A DNA stretch of 64,000 bases, from contig NZ_JBBMFC010000008.1 in NCBI RefSeq assembly GCF_040096225.1, forward strand, positions 1 to 64,000, written 5' to 3'. A model generated the notes under the pieces. It made no database searches and had not been told where the DNA came from. It saw only the letters and a list, made by a program, of their open reading frames with translations. Position numbers and translations under genes: made by a program. This stretch comes from Hominiventricola aquisgranensis. GTDB lineage: Bacteria; Bacillota; Clostridia; Lachnospirales; Lachnospiraceae. This document shows positions 49,680-57,477 of the stretch, piece by piece. The number at the start of each line of letters is the position of its first letter. Positions within the stretch are counted from its first letter, which is position 1.

Positions 49680-51403
49680 CATTGGACAAATGATTCTTCC
49701 GTCATTTTTTCAGCAATTACTTTGCATCTCTTCTTACAGAATGCAATTCCATACAGTAGAATATCTCTTCTTTCGTCATTCAACAGATACTCTTGATATC
49801 TTCTGTCCTTTATCTGTGCGATTGCTTTCTTGCACGCCTGTTCCATCTCTTTCGTATCTCTTGTATATTTAAGTTCTGTAATGATGCCTGCATCGGGATC
49901 ATCGGTTTCCACAATAATATCTGCGAATCCCTCTCCTGCCTCTACATTGGACTTTACCAGCCAATCCGCATTTCCTGTCAGTATGCCTGTTAACAGGTTA
50001 TGATACGAACTTTCTTTTTCTTCATTTCTGCCTTTTGTATCAAAGACACTGATCGAATTACTCAATACTTTATTAAGATATTTTTCAATTTCCTCTGTAT
50101 TGCCTTCCGCAAATGATTTCCAGAAGGACTGTAACTGATCAACATTTGAAAAAAGTGATTTTTCAAACCATTCCTGTATCTGAAGCTTATATACTTCTCT
50201 GACTTCTTTATTGGGAATTACCAGTTTATAAGCTCCTTCCTCCGTCAGTCCAATCTGTGTCAGATATCCAGTGGTAAATAATACACTCCAGAGATTATCA
50301 ATGCTGTTATCAATTTCATCATAGGTAAGATCCAGACGGATCTGCTTTTCAATTGCTTCGCCTGCAATCAGTCTTTCAATTTCATTTCGTGTTGTTTTGT
50401 TCGCTTTATTAACAAATCTTCTGACCAGATCATTTCCACTGGTATTGATCCAGTAGGTTTCTGGTCTGGCACCTGGATCATCTTTGATTCTGTCCACATG
50501 GTTGATCACATCCCATGGACAATACACATCCACATTTCCAAAATGATACCCATCATACCACTGTTTCGTTTCTTTTATTCGGTCTTCCATGTGATAATAC
50601 GAAAGAATATCGTTCACTTCTTTATCTGTGAAACCAAACTGTTCATCAAATCTGACATCTGTAATAGACAATATTTTAAAATTGTTTAATCCTGTGAAAA
50701 TACTTTCTTTGGAAATGCGAAGGCACCCAGTCAGCACCGCAAAGCTCAGGCTGTCATTAGTTTTTAATGCATCTCCGAAAATACCCCGGATCAGCGACAC
50801 CATCTCTCTATAATATCCCTGCTGAAATGCTTTATCCAATGGAACATCATACTCATCTATGAGAATCACAGTCTTCTGATCATAATATTTGTTCAAAATC
50901 TCCGATAACGTCTTCAACGATCTTGTAAAAACCTGATTGCTCATGAAATAAGCACCATTCTTGATAGCAATCAGTGCCTTATATCTTTCCTTATCATCCA
51001 AAGTAAGTCTGTCGCTGTCTAAGAGGAACCGAAAACGGGCAGCCTCTGTTCCAATCAAATCAACAAATCGCTGTTTTGCCTCTTGAAAATCCAGACCATC
51101 CACATTTTTCAATGTAAGAAAAATAACAGGATATTTTCCCATATGTTCCTTACAAAGCTGCTCATTTCTGGAAATATTTAACCCGTCAAACAACGACGGA
51201 TCTGCGCCTATTTCAAAGAAGTATTTCAGCATACTCATATTGAGCGTCTTGCCAAATCGACGTGGTCTGGTAAACAGATTCACTTTTCCGCGGCTCTCAA
51301 ACAACTGCTCGATCAGATTTGTTTTATCGACATAATAATAACCATTTGTCCGAATCTCTTCAAAATTCTCAATTCCAACCGGTAATTTGACTGATCCGCT
51401 CAT
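49679..51403 (-). CDS. AAA-ATPase / PD-(D/E)xK nuclease-like protein
   Basis: 574 residues of the AAA-ATPase_like plus DUF1703 family. N-terminal GIENFEEIRTNGYYYVDKTNLI, Walker A RPRRFGKTL (near 47), Walker B VILIDEYD (near 182), and a C-terminal nuclease core EGFADIIVETDDPDAGIITELKYTR (D...ExK). Such genes are often multicopy in gut Firmicutes and Bacteroidetes, and their function is unknown. Promoter TTGTAT-17-TATAAT at 51446-51474. Flanked by an inverted pair of structured repeats. Confidence 0.88.
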   Translation of the reverse strand: MSGSVKLPVGIENFEEIRTNGYYYVDKTNLIEQLFESRGKVNLFTRPRRFGKTLNMSMLKYFFEIGADPSLFDGLNISRNEQLCKEHMGKYPVIFLTLKNVDGLDFQEAKQRFVDLIGTEAARFRFLLDSDRLTLDDKERYKALIAIKNGAYFMSNQVFTRSLKTLSEILNKYYDQKTVILIDEYDVPLDKAFQQGYYREMVSLIRGIFGDALKTNDSLSFAVLTGCLRISKESIFTGLNNFKILSITDVRFDEQFGFTDKEVNDILSYYHMEDRIKETKQWYDGYHFGNVDVYCPWDVINHVDRIKDDPGARPETYWINTSGNDLVRRFVNKANKTTRNEIERLIAGEAIEKQIRLDLTYDEIDNSIDNLWSVLFTTGYLTQIGLTEEGAYKLVIPNKEVREVYKLQIQEWFEKSLFSNVDQLQSFWKSFAEGNTEEIEKYLNKVLSNSISVFDTKGRNEEKESSYHNLLTGILTGNADWLVKSNVEAGEGFADIIVETDDPDAGIITELKYTRDTKEMEQACKKAIAQIKDRRYQEYLLNDERRDILLYGIAFCKKRCKVIAEKMTEESFVQ

Positions 51404-51445
51404 TGCATCTGCTCCTTTTCCATAATCGCTTTCATACTTATTACC

Positions 51446-51474
51446 ATTATAGCCGAAGCCCTCTCAAAATACAA
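51446..51474 (-). promoter_or_regulatory. Promoter of the AAA/nuclease gene
   Basis: TTGTAT (51469-51474), 17 nt, TATAAT (51446-51451) on the minus strand. Confidence 0.6.
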
Positions 51475-51500
51475 TGTTCCATTTACCAGAGAAACTCACG

Positions 51501-51596
51501 CAAAAATCCGGTCAGGGAGAACACTTCTTTTTGTGTCCGATCTGACCGGATTCTTTGTGTTATAATGTTCCGATACACTTCATACGAGCCTTATAT
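51501..51596 (-). repeat. Structured repeat, minus-strand copy
   Basis: The 31-nt core (51566-51596) is the exact reverse complement of 49586-49616. It is followed on the minus strand by hairpin AATCCGGTCAG ... CTGACCGGATT then TTT (51501-51552). Stem differs from the other copy but is fully paired; the internal GTGTTCTCCCTG is kept. Acts as metNIQ 3' end. Confidence 0.75.
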
Positions 51597-51672
51597 CCAG
51601 AGACTTGCTGGCTGTGTAATCGAACTTTCTATCCAAGGGGCTGATGCCTCGTGGATAATGTTGTACAAGAGA

Positions 51673-52587
51673 TTACTCCTCGAACGGGATAACTGCTCCA
51701 TCATATTTCTCGTTGATGAAGTTCTTGATCTCATCAGATTTGAGTACATCTACCAGTGCTTTCACACCTTCGTTATCCTCATTTCCTTCTTTTACAACAA
51801 CTACATTTACATAAGTTTTAGCTGCTTCAGAATCAGATTTCTCATATGCAAGGGAATCTTTTGATACAGAGAAACCTGCCTGCAGTGCATAGTTACCATT
51901 TAATACAACATAAGCAACTTCATCAGCTACTCTTGCTACAGACTCTGCTGCCAGCTCTTCAATCTTTACGTTGTGCGGATTCTCAGCAATATCATTTACA
52001 GTTGCAGTCAGACCAGCACCATCTTTCAGAGTGATGATTCCATTATCCTGCAGAAGAAGCAGTGCACGTGCCTCGTTGGTAGTGTCGTTCGGTACTGCAA
52101 TGGTATCTCCTTCAGCAATTTCATCAAGACTTGCTTTGGTTCCCGGATAGATTCCGAACGGCTCATAGTGGATCTTACCAACCTCTACCAGGTGAGTTCC
52201 TTTCTCCTCGTTGAAGCTGTCAAGATACGGTACATGCTGGAAGTAGTTTGCATCCATCTCGCCACTCTCTACAACCTCATTCGGAAGTACATAATCATCG
52301 AACTCGGTAACTTCAAGATCCCATCCCTGCTCAGCCAGGATCGGTTTTGCTGCTGCCAGGATCTCTGCGTGCGGTGTTGCAGAAGCTGCTACAGTAATGG
52401 TTCCTTTGGTCTCAGTTGCTGCTGCATCGGTCTCTTCAGCATCTGCTGCGGTATCCTCTGCTGCGTCTTCTGTGGTCTCTTCTGTTGCAGTTGTGTCTGC
52501 TGCTTCCTCAGTCTTGCTTCCGCAGCCAGTCAGTACTCCGACTGTCAGTACACCTGCTAAAATGCTTGCTAATACTCTTTTTTTCAT
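51673..52587 (-). CDS. metQ: Methionine ABC transporter substrate-binding lipoprotein
   Basis: 304 residues from ATG 52587 (GAGAGGAACC upstream). Lipobox VGVLTGCGS (Cys near 22), acidic Ala/Thr/Glu linker, then NlpA/MetQ domain: ITVAASATPHAEILAAAKPILAEQGWDLEVTEFDDYVLPNEVV, YFQHVPYLDSFNEEKGTHL, VPNDTTNEARALLLLQDNGII. Captures methionine outside the cell for MetNI. Last gene of the operon; 95-bp gap to metI holds no feature I can support. Confidence 0.93.
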   Translation of the reverse strand: MKKRVLASILAGVLTVGVLTGCGSKTEEAADTTATEETTEDAAEDTAADAEETDAAATETKGTITVAASATPHAEILAAAKPILAEQGWDLEVTEFDDYVLPNEVVESGEMDANYFQHVPYLDSFNEEKGTHLVEVGKIHYEPFGIYPGTKASLDEIAEGDTIAVPNDTTNEARALLLLQDNGIITLKDGAGLTATVNDIAENPHNVKIEELAAESVARVADEVAYVVLNGNYALQAGFSVSKDSLAYEKSDSEAAKTYVNVVVVKEGNEDNEGVKALVDVLKSDEIKNFINEKYDGAVIPFEE

Positions 52588-52682
52588 AATAAGGTTCCTC
52601 TCTTCCTTTTTATTATGAATTGCAAAATGCAATTACATACGTTTGATTAGTTTTATGATACCTTTTGCCTCTGATATCATAT

Positions 52683-53342
52683 TTACTTTCTGTGGTCAAA
52701 TTTGTTTGCCAGCATCATTCCGATAGTCTGGAATATCTGGAACAGAACGACCAGCAAAACAACCGTGACGATCATGATATCCGTCTGCCATCTGGTGTAT
52801 CCATACCGGATTGCGATAGCTCCCAGTCCGCCGCCTCCAACGGCACCAGACATGGCAGAATATCCAAGAATGGTTCCCAGAGAAATAGTTGCTCCCACCA
52901 GGAGAGATGTTCTGGCTTCTACCAAGAGCACTTTGGTAATAATTCTAAAATCTGACGCTCCCATAGATCTTGCCGCCTCGATTACTCCGGCATCCACTTC
53001 CTTCAGGGAAGACTCAACCATTCGCGCAATGTAAGGTGCTGCTGCCACAACCAGCGGAACGATCGTTGCAGTAGAACCATAACTTTTTCCGACTAACAAT
53101 CTGGTAAATGGAATCAGCAGTACAAGCAAAATAATAAATGGAATACTTCTTACAATATTGACGATCACATCCAGGATCTTGTATACCAATGCATTGGGTC
53201 TGATTCCATCCTTATCTGTTACTGTAAGGACAATTCCCATAGGAAGTCCTATAATATATCCGGCAATGGTGGAAACCAAAGTCATATAAAGGGTCTCTCC
53301 GATGCCGGCAATGATCATATTCGTTACTTCACTACTCCACAT
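52683..53342 (-). CDS. metI: Methionine ABC transporter permease
   Basis: 219 residues, five membrane spans, with the EAA loop GVIEAARSMGASDFRIITKVLLVEA that docks on MetN. N-terminal GIGETLYMTLVSTIAGYIIGLPMGIVL is typical of MetI. Overlaps metN by 11 nt. Confidence 0.94.
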   Translation of the reverse strand: MWSSEVTNMIIAGIGETLYMTLVSTIAGYIIGLPMGIVLTVTDKDGIRPNALVYKILDVIVNIVRSIPFIILLVLLIPFTRLLVGKSYGSTATIVPLVVAAAPYIARMVESSLKEVDAGVIEAARSMGASDFRIITKVLLVEARTSLLVGATISLGTILGYSAMSGAVGGGGLGAIAIRYGYTRWQTDIMIVTVVLLVVLFQIFQTIGMMLANKFDHRK

Positions 53343-54375
53343 CTTCAGTCACCTCCTCAACTGCCAGTCCATGTTCTGTCAGATACTGTTCCATATCTAC
53401 CTGCAGATGTCTGTCATCCGGCAGGCCTAAGATCATCTCGCCTTTCGCCACTCCGCCAACATTTTTCGTATCTGCTCTCCAGATATTAACCGGAGTTCCA
53501 AATTTCAGGATCATGTTTGCAATGACTGGTTCAAATGCAGACTGTCCTGAAAATACAATACGTAACTTTCGGTCTCCCTGGATCCGATCCATCAGAGCCG
53601 CTGTTCTTCCTTCTCTGCGAATACCAGTCTCCGGTGAATCTTTCAGTATCAGCTCTCTAGCCGCTCTTGACTTCGGATGACTGAAAATATCCTCTACCAA
53701 TCCATTTTCTACCAATGCACCTCGCTCGATGATCGCCACACGGTTACAAATCTCACGGATCACTGACATCTGATGCGTAATGATCACAATGGTGATTCCA
53801 AATTCTTCATTGATGTGCTTCAGAAGTTCCAGGATCGATGCAGTAGTCTGCGGATCCAATGCACTGGTTGCCTCATCACAGAGCAGGATCTTCGGGTTGG
53901 AGGCCAACGCTCTTGCAATGGCAACCCTCTGTTTCTGTCCACCGGACAGCTGTGCCGGATATGCTTTTTCCTTATCCTCAAGACCTACTGTTTTCAAAAG
54001 CTCTCTGGCCTTTTCCTTCGCTTCCTTCTTGCCAACTCCCTGGATCTGAAGTGGGAAACAGATATTGTCGATCACATTTTTCTGCATCAGCAGATTGAAA
54101 TGCTGGAAAATCATGGCAATATCACTGCGCTGCTTTCTCAGTTCCTTCTCACTCAGATTTCCAAGATCTTTTCCTTCAATCAATACCTGACCTTCTGTTG
54201 GTCGCTCCAGATAATTCAGACATCGTACCAGTGTACTTTTTCCTGCTCCTGACATTCCGATGATTCCGTAGATATCTCCCGCTTCAATCGTAAGGTTGAT
54301 ATCCTTCAGTGCTTCTACATGAAGTCCTTTTTGCTCGAATGTCTTTGTCAGGTGTTTTACTTCTATTTCAGACAT
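53332..54375 (-). CDS. metN: Methionine ABC transporter ATP-binding protein
   Basis: 347 residues. Walker A GMSGAGKSTLV (near 39), Q-loop, signature LSGGQKQRVAIARAL (near 143), Walker B ILLCDEATSALD, H-loop TH. C-terminal NIL domain (LRIVFSGQSAFEPVIANMILKFGTPVNIWRADTKNV) that senses methionine and trans-inhibits transport. First structural gene after a leader peptide and attenuator. Confidence 0.95.
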   Translation of the reverse strand: MSEIEVKHLTKTFEQKGLHVEALKDINLTIEAGDIYGIIGMSGAGKSTLVRCLNYLERPTEGQVLIEGKDLGNLSEKELRKQRSDIAMIFQHFNLLMQKNVIDNICFPLQIQGVGKKEAKEKARELLKTVGLEDKEKAYPAQLSGGQKQRVAIARALASNPKILLCDEATSALDPQTTASILELLKHINEEFGITIVIITHQMSVIREICNRVAIIERGALVENGLVEDIFSHPKSRAARELILKDSPETGIRREGRTAALMDRIQGDRKLRIVFSGQSAFEPVIANMILKFGTPVNIWRADTKNVGGVAKGEMILGLPDDRHLQVDMEQYLTEHGLAVEEVTEDVE

Positions 54376-54400
54376 AACGTTTCCTTTCCCTTTTTATTGC

Positions 54401-54438
54401 AAAAAAATAACAGGCACCATCGCGAAGATGATTCCTGT
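54401..54438 (-). terminator. Attenuator terminator upstream of metN
   Basis: Minus strand: ACAGG, A, ATCATC, loop TTCGC, GATGGT, G, CCTGT, then TATTTTTTT. 5 + 6 bp stem with one internal mismatch. Lies between the Met-rich leader ORF and metN. Confidence 0.82.
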
Positions 54439-54459
54439 CGATTTTTCTTTTATCAAAAA

Positions 54460-54582
54460 TCAAACCGAAGCATCTGACGCATCACACATAATCTCTGTTC
54501 TCATACCCATAGACATACACATGCCTTTCATCATGCCGCTGCACATCCCTGAGGTATTCATGAAAAATGTTGTTGTCATCAT
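54460..54582 (-). CDS. Methionine-rich leader peptide of metNIQ
   Basis: 40 codons from ATG 54582 (AAAGGAG 9 nt upstream) to TGA 54460. Eleven of 40 residues are Met and three are Cys, clustered in the middle (MCSGMMKGMCMSMGM). An attenuator terminator starts 22 nt after the stop. GATGCTTC near the stop (54467-54474) can pair with GAATCATC of the terminator 5' arm (7 of 8). This is the layout of ribosome-mediated attenuation, here sensing charged Met-tRNA. A stand-alone Met/Cys metal-binding peptide is the alternative. Confidence 0.7.
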   Translation of the reverse strand: MMTTTFFMNTSGMCSGMMKGMCMSMGMRTEIMCDASDASV

Positions 54583-54633
54583 CGTCCGGTTCTCCTTTCT
54601 GTTGTATTTGGATCTCTCCTGTTCACAATGGCT

Positions 54634-54663
54634 ATTATAACAAGATCAGAAAAAAAGTGTTAA
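54634..54663 (-). promoter_or_regulatory. metNIQ leader promoter
   Basis: TTAACA (54658-54663), 18 nt, TATAAT (54634-54639) on the minus strand; leader ATG about 45 nt downstream of the likely start site. Confidence 0.7.
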
Positions 54664-54683
54664 TACACGTAACCTTGAGTCCG

Positions 54684-54714
54684 TTATAGGTATAACCTAT
54701 AACTAATCTATAGG
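54684..54714. promoter_or_regulatory. Overlapping dyads, probable LysR operators
   Basis: TTATAGG-TATAA-CCTATAA (54684-54702) and CCTATA-ACTAATC-TATAGG (54696-54714), immediately upstream of the metNIQ -35 box and just after lysR. Spacing and dyad shape fit LysR-type activation, like the streptococcal Met-boxes. Confidence 0.65.
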
Positions 54715-54716
54715 AT

Positions 54717-55622
54717 TTACATGGCCTTTTCCTTGTATTTCTTCAGTTCTTTCACATAGATTTCCCCAATATGGCTGATCTTTGCACCCTTCCTCTTCAG
54801 ATAACCAATCTTCATCTTCTCTGTCTCTTTCAATGGGATTGCCACATACTCATCCCCATTAAGGTCCTCACAGATGATACCTGAGCACAACGTGTAAGCA
54901 TTGAGTCCCCTCATGAGATTCAGCAGAGTGGCCCGGTCATTCGCCTTGATCAATCGACGGTATTCGTAGGTACTTTTCATCTCCTCTGCCAGATACAGCG
55001 AACTGTTCTTTCCCTGATCAAAGGACAGACATGGATACTCATCCAACTCCTCCATAGAGATCACGTCCTGCTTTGCCAGTGGATGCCCTACCCACAAATA
55101 TACAAACGTATTACACTGAAACAGTTCCACAAATTCAAGACCATTCTCCTTGAACATTTTGTTCAGAACCTGCTCATTAAAATCATTTTCACAAAGCACA
55201 CCGATCTCACTTTTAAAATCCTTCACGTTCTCGATCACGCTGGCTGTGGTTGTCTCGTGCACTGCAAACTCATACTGCTCCATGCCAAACTGCTTCACTG
55301 TCTCCACAAAGGCTTTCACTGCAAAAGTATAATGCTGAGTGGAAACACTGAATTTCTCACGGGTCTTCTTGTCAATGTATTTGGATTCCAACAATCCAAA
55401 CTGCTCCGTCACCTGACCGGCATAGCTTAAAAATTCTTCTCCCTCCGGTGTAATGACAATTCCACGGTTGGATCGCAGAAAAATGTCAAACCCCACCTCC
55501 GACTCCAGTTCGCGGATCGTCTCCGACAGACTGGGCTGGGAAATAAATAACTGCTTCGCCGCCTCATTGATAGAACCGCTGCGGGCGATCGTCAGGGCGT
55601 ATTTTAACTGTTGAAGCGTCAT
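54717..55622 (-). CDS. LysR-family regulator, probably of metNIQ
   Basis: 301 residues. N-terminal winged helix MTLQQLKYALTIARSGSINEAAKQLFISQPSLSETIRELESEVG, then a LysR substrate domain (LSFDQGKNSSLYLAEEM; LNLMRGLNAYTLCSGII). It ends 3 bp before a pair of dyads that precede the metNIQ promoter, so methionine-metabolism control is inferred, as for MtaR/MetR. Effector unknown. Confidence 0.85.
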   Translation of the reverse strand: MTLQQLKYALTIARSGSINEAAKQLFISQPSLSETIRELESEVGFDIFLRSNRGIVITPEGEEFLSYAGQVTEQFGLLESKYIDKKTREKFSVSTQHYTFAVKAFVETVKQFGMEQYEFAVHETTTASVIENVKDFKSEIGVLCENDFNEQVLNKMFKENGLEFVELFQCNTFVYLWVGHPLAKQDVISMEELDEYPCLSFDQGKNSSLYLAEEMKSTYEYRRLIKANDRATLLNLMRGLNAYTLCSGIICEDLNGDEYVAIPLKETEKMKIGYLKRKGAKISHIGEIYVKELKKYKEKAM

Positions 55623-55634
55623 GGTTGTCTCTCC

Positions 55635-56312
55635 TTATCTTTTCAATTCTTTCAGGATCTGCTTCTGCTCATCTGTGATCCGATAACTTTCTCTCGCCTT
55701 CTGGATCGTCTTATTATGCACCCAGACAGAAAGTCTGTTTTCATGAATATAAGGAAATGCAGCATCCCACTGTTTGGCAAGTGCCGTAGCAAAAAACCAG
55801 GCAATCATCATATTTACATAGTATTCCTCCGACTGCACCTGCGCCGGAATCTCCAGATACTCCGGCCGGAAATCCTCATCCAGATAAAAGCTCATCAGCA
55901 TTTCCATGCCAAACCTGCAGGTATACGTATGTTCCGATGCTGACCAGCCCCGTATCTTTTCAATCAACTCCGATCTATGCCGCTTAAACACTTTCGGTGA
56001 CATGATATCGCACACTGCCCAGTTGTCTATATATGGAAGAAACCGATCCGTCTCTCTGATACATCGATCGTAATCCTTGATCTCCGAGATCAGAATTGCA
56101 TGTAAAATATCTTCATCATAGTATGTATGGGGAAGCTCTTCCAGAAATGCCTGCACCGCCTCCGGATCCTCCTTCGTCAACTGCTTTGCCAGCTTTCTCA
56201 TGACCGGAATACGAACTCCTATAATCCGTTTCTTCGCTATCGTTGGGAGCAGTCTGCTCTGAAATTCTCCATAAGGCTTATCCTGCAGTGCAAATATCTG
56301 TTGCTGTATCAT
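55635..56312 (-). CDS. AlkD-like DNA alkylation repair glycosylase
   Basis: 225 residues of HEAT-like helical repeats. Family stretches: GVRIPVMRKLAKQL, YYDEDILHAILISEIKD, FLPYIDNWAVCDIM, YLDEDFRPEYLE, YYVNMMIAWFFATALAK, WVHNKTIQKARESYRIT. AlkD-like enzymes remove alkylated bases without base flipping. Starts within the end of the DUF1810 gene. Confidence 0.9.
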   Translation of the reverse strand: MIQQQIFALQDKPYGEFQSRLLPTIAKKRIIGVRIPVMRKLAKQLTKEDPEAVQAFLEELPHTYYDEDILHAILISEIKDYDRCIRETDRFLPYIDNWAVCDIMSPKVFKRHRSELIEKIRGWSASEHTYTCRFGMEMLMSFYLDEDFRPEYLEIPAQVQSEEYYVNMMIAWFFATALAKQWDAAFPYIHENRLSVWVHNKTIQKARESYRITDEQKQILKELKR

Positions 56313-56752
56313 ATATGCGCTCCTAATATTTCCAATGTTTTCTGATCCATCTTTCCATCAAAGTACTTGTCCAATACCTGCTGGAAAATCTTTACGCTTG
56401 GCACCGCTTGGGAAAATAATGTCATAGAAGATCTTAATTTCAAATCGTCAGGATATCCCATCACATCTTCTGCATCATTCGCAGAAAGCCCAAGCAAAAC
56501 ACCACAGATCTCGATCATATGCGCTCCCAGCATCGGATGCTGCATATAAGCCCTCGCTTCCTCCAGATCCGCAATCGCATAAAATCTGGAAGTACTGCTG
56601 AGTCCCAGTCCCACAATCTGCGGAAATATGTACCACATCCAATGGCTTTGCTTTCGTCCCTCACGGATCTCTTCCAAAGCTCTGCTGTATGACCGGTCAT
56701 GCGCCTCCACAAAACGACTGAGATCTGCTTCTATTCCTCTGGAATCTCTCAT
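56309..56752 (-). CDS. DUF1810 family protein
   Basis: 147 residues from ATG 56752 (GGGAGGGG upstream). Signature RFVEAHDRSYSRALEEIREGRKQSHWMWYIFPQIVGLGLSSTSRFYAI and VMGYPDDLKLRSSMTLF. YkuD/calpastatin-like DUF1810 proteins are of unknown function. Small group with alkD and a short upstream gene. Confidence 0.85.
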   Translation of the reverse strand: MRDSRGIEADLSRFVEAHDRSYSRALEEIREGRKQSHWMWYIFPQIVGLGLSSTSRFYAIADLEEARAYMQHPMLGAHMIEICGVLLGLSANDAEDVMGYPDDLKLRSSMTLFSQAVPSVKIFQQVLDKYFDGKMDQKTLEILGAHI

Positions 56753-56772
56753 GACATCATCCCCTCCCTCTA

Positions 56773-56943
56773 TCAGATCAGGCTGTATTGCATCCATTCA
56801 TAATGCAATCTTGACCCCTCCACGATCTCCGGTGGAAGAAGATCGCGTGCAACAGTCTTCAGTTCCTCCTCCGGCATGTCAATGCGCTGTAATAACGCAT
56901 AGTCTCCGTCAATTCTTTCTACAATGTAGTCACAGGTTAGCAT
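56773..56943 (-). CDS. Small DUF3006-like protein
   Basis: 56 residues from ATG 56943 (AAGGAGAG upstream): DYIVERIDGDYALLQRIDM, then VARDLLPPEIVEGSRLHYEWMQY. Resembles short DUF3006-type beta proteins. Tentative. Confidence 0.55.
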   Translation of the reverse strand: MLTCDYIVERIDGDYALLQRIDMPEEELKTVARDLLPPEIVEGSRLHYEWMQYSLI

Positions 56944-57476
56944 GGTTTCTCTCCTTCTCTTATAATCCATTGTCCTTTACGATTGGTTCCTTCTCGTACC
57001 AATAATTCATTCTTCTGCATCTTCCGAATATAATAATTTACTGTATTTTGGTTCATTTCAAGCTGATCCGCAATTTCCTTCTGAGAAATAGTAGATTCTT
57101 CACGTATTAATTTCAAAATGTTTTCCTCTAAACCATCAGATGCAGATTGGGTAGTTGATTGGGTGGTATTCTCTACACTAAACTTTTCGTTCAATGGAAC
57201 AATAATTCGAAATACATCACCCTCAATAAATTCTGAATTCTTTCCAGAATAAATTTTGTTGTACTTATACAAGTTTCTCACACCTGAAGCCAACTTATCC
57301 GCATATCCAATATTCTGAAAGAAATCCGCAATAATAGGATTCTTTGGATAAGGCTCTGTACAATCCGATGTCAGAACACCATCCTGTAATGCCCGATTTG
57401 CATTCTCAACATACATCTGTTTTTTCTCAATCACAAATTTCGCCTGATATGTGCTTGTATATTCCCGATGCACCAT
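56937..57476 (-). pseudogene. 3' remnant of an AlbA/RecG-C-like ATP-binding protein gene
   Basis: The frame opens 2 nt from the last CRISPR repeat and encodes VHREYTSTYQAKFVIEKKQMYVENANRA, NPIIADFFQNIGYADKLASGVRNL, FIEGDVFRIIVPL, then a winged helix (STISQKEIADQLEMNQNTVNYYIRKMQ). Intact family members are about 450-490 residues and carry an N-terminal AlbA_2 domain and an ATPase part, absent here. The array's distal end replaces the missing 5' part. Confidence 0.75.
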
Positions 57477-57477
57477 C

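Noticed and set aside
46461..49682. Long minus-strand frames of 373 and 385 codons opposite the activase gene
   Set aside because: Shadow frames of a strongly conserved GC-biased coding sequence; no ribosome sites and no family resemblance.
54376..54716. SAM riboswitch or T-box before metN
   Set aside because: No SAM-I core or T-box specifier/NGGUGG sequence seen; the region is filled by the Met-rich ORF and terminator.
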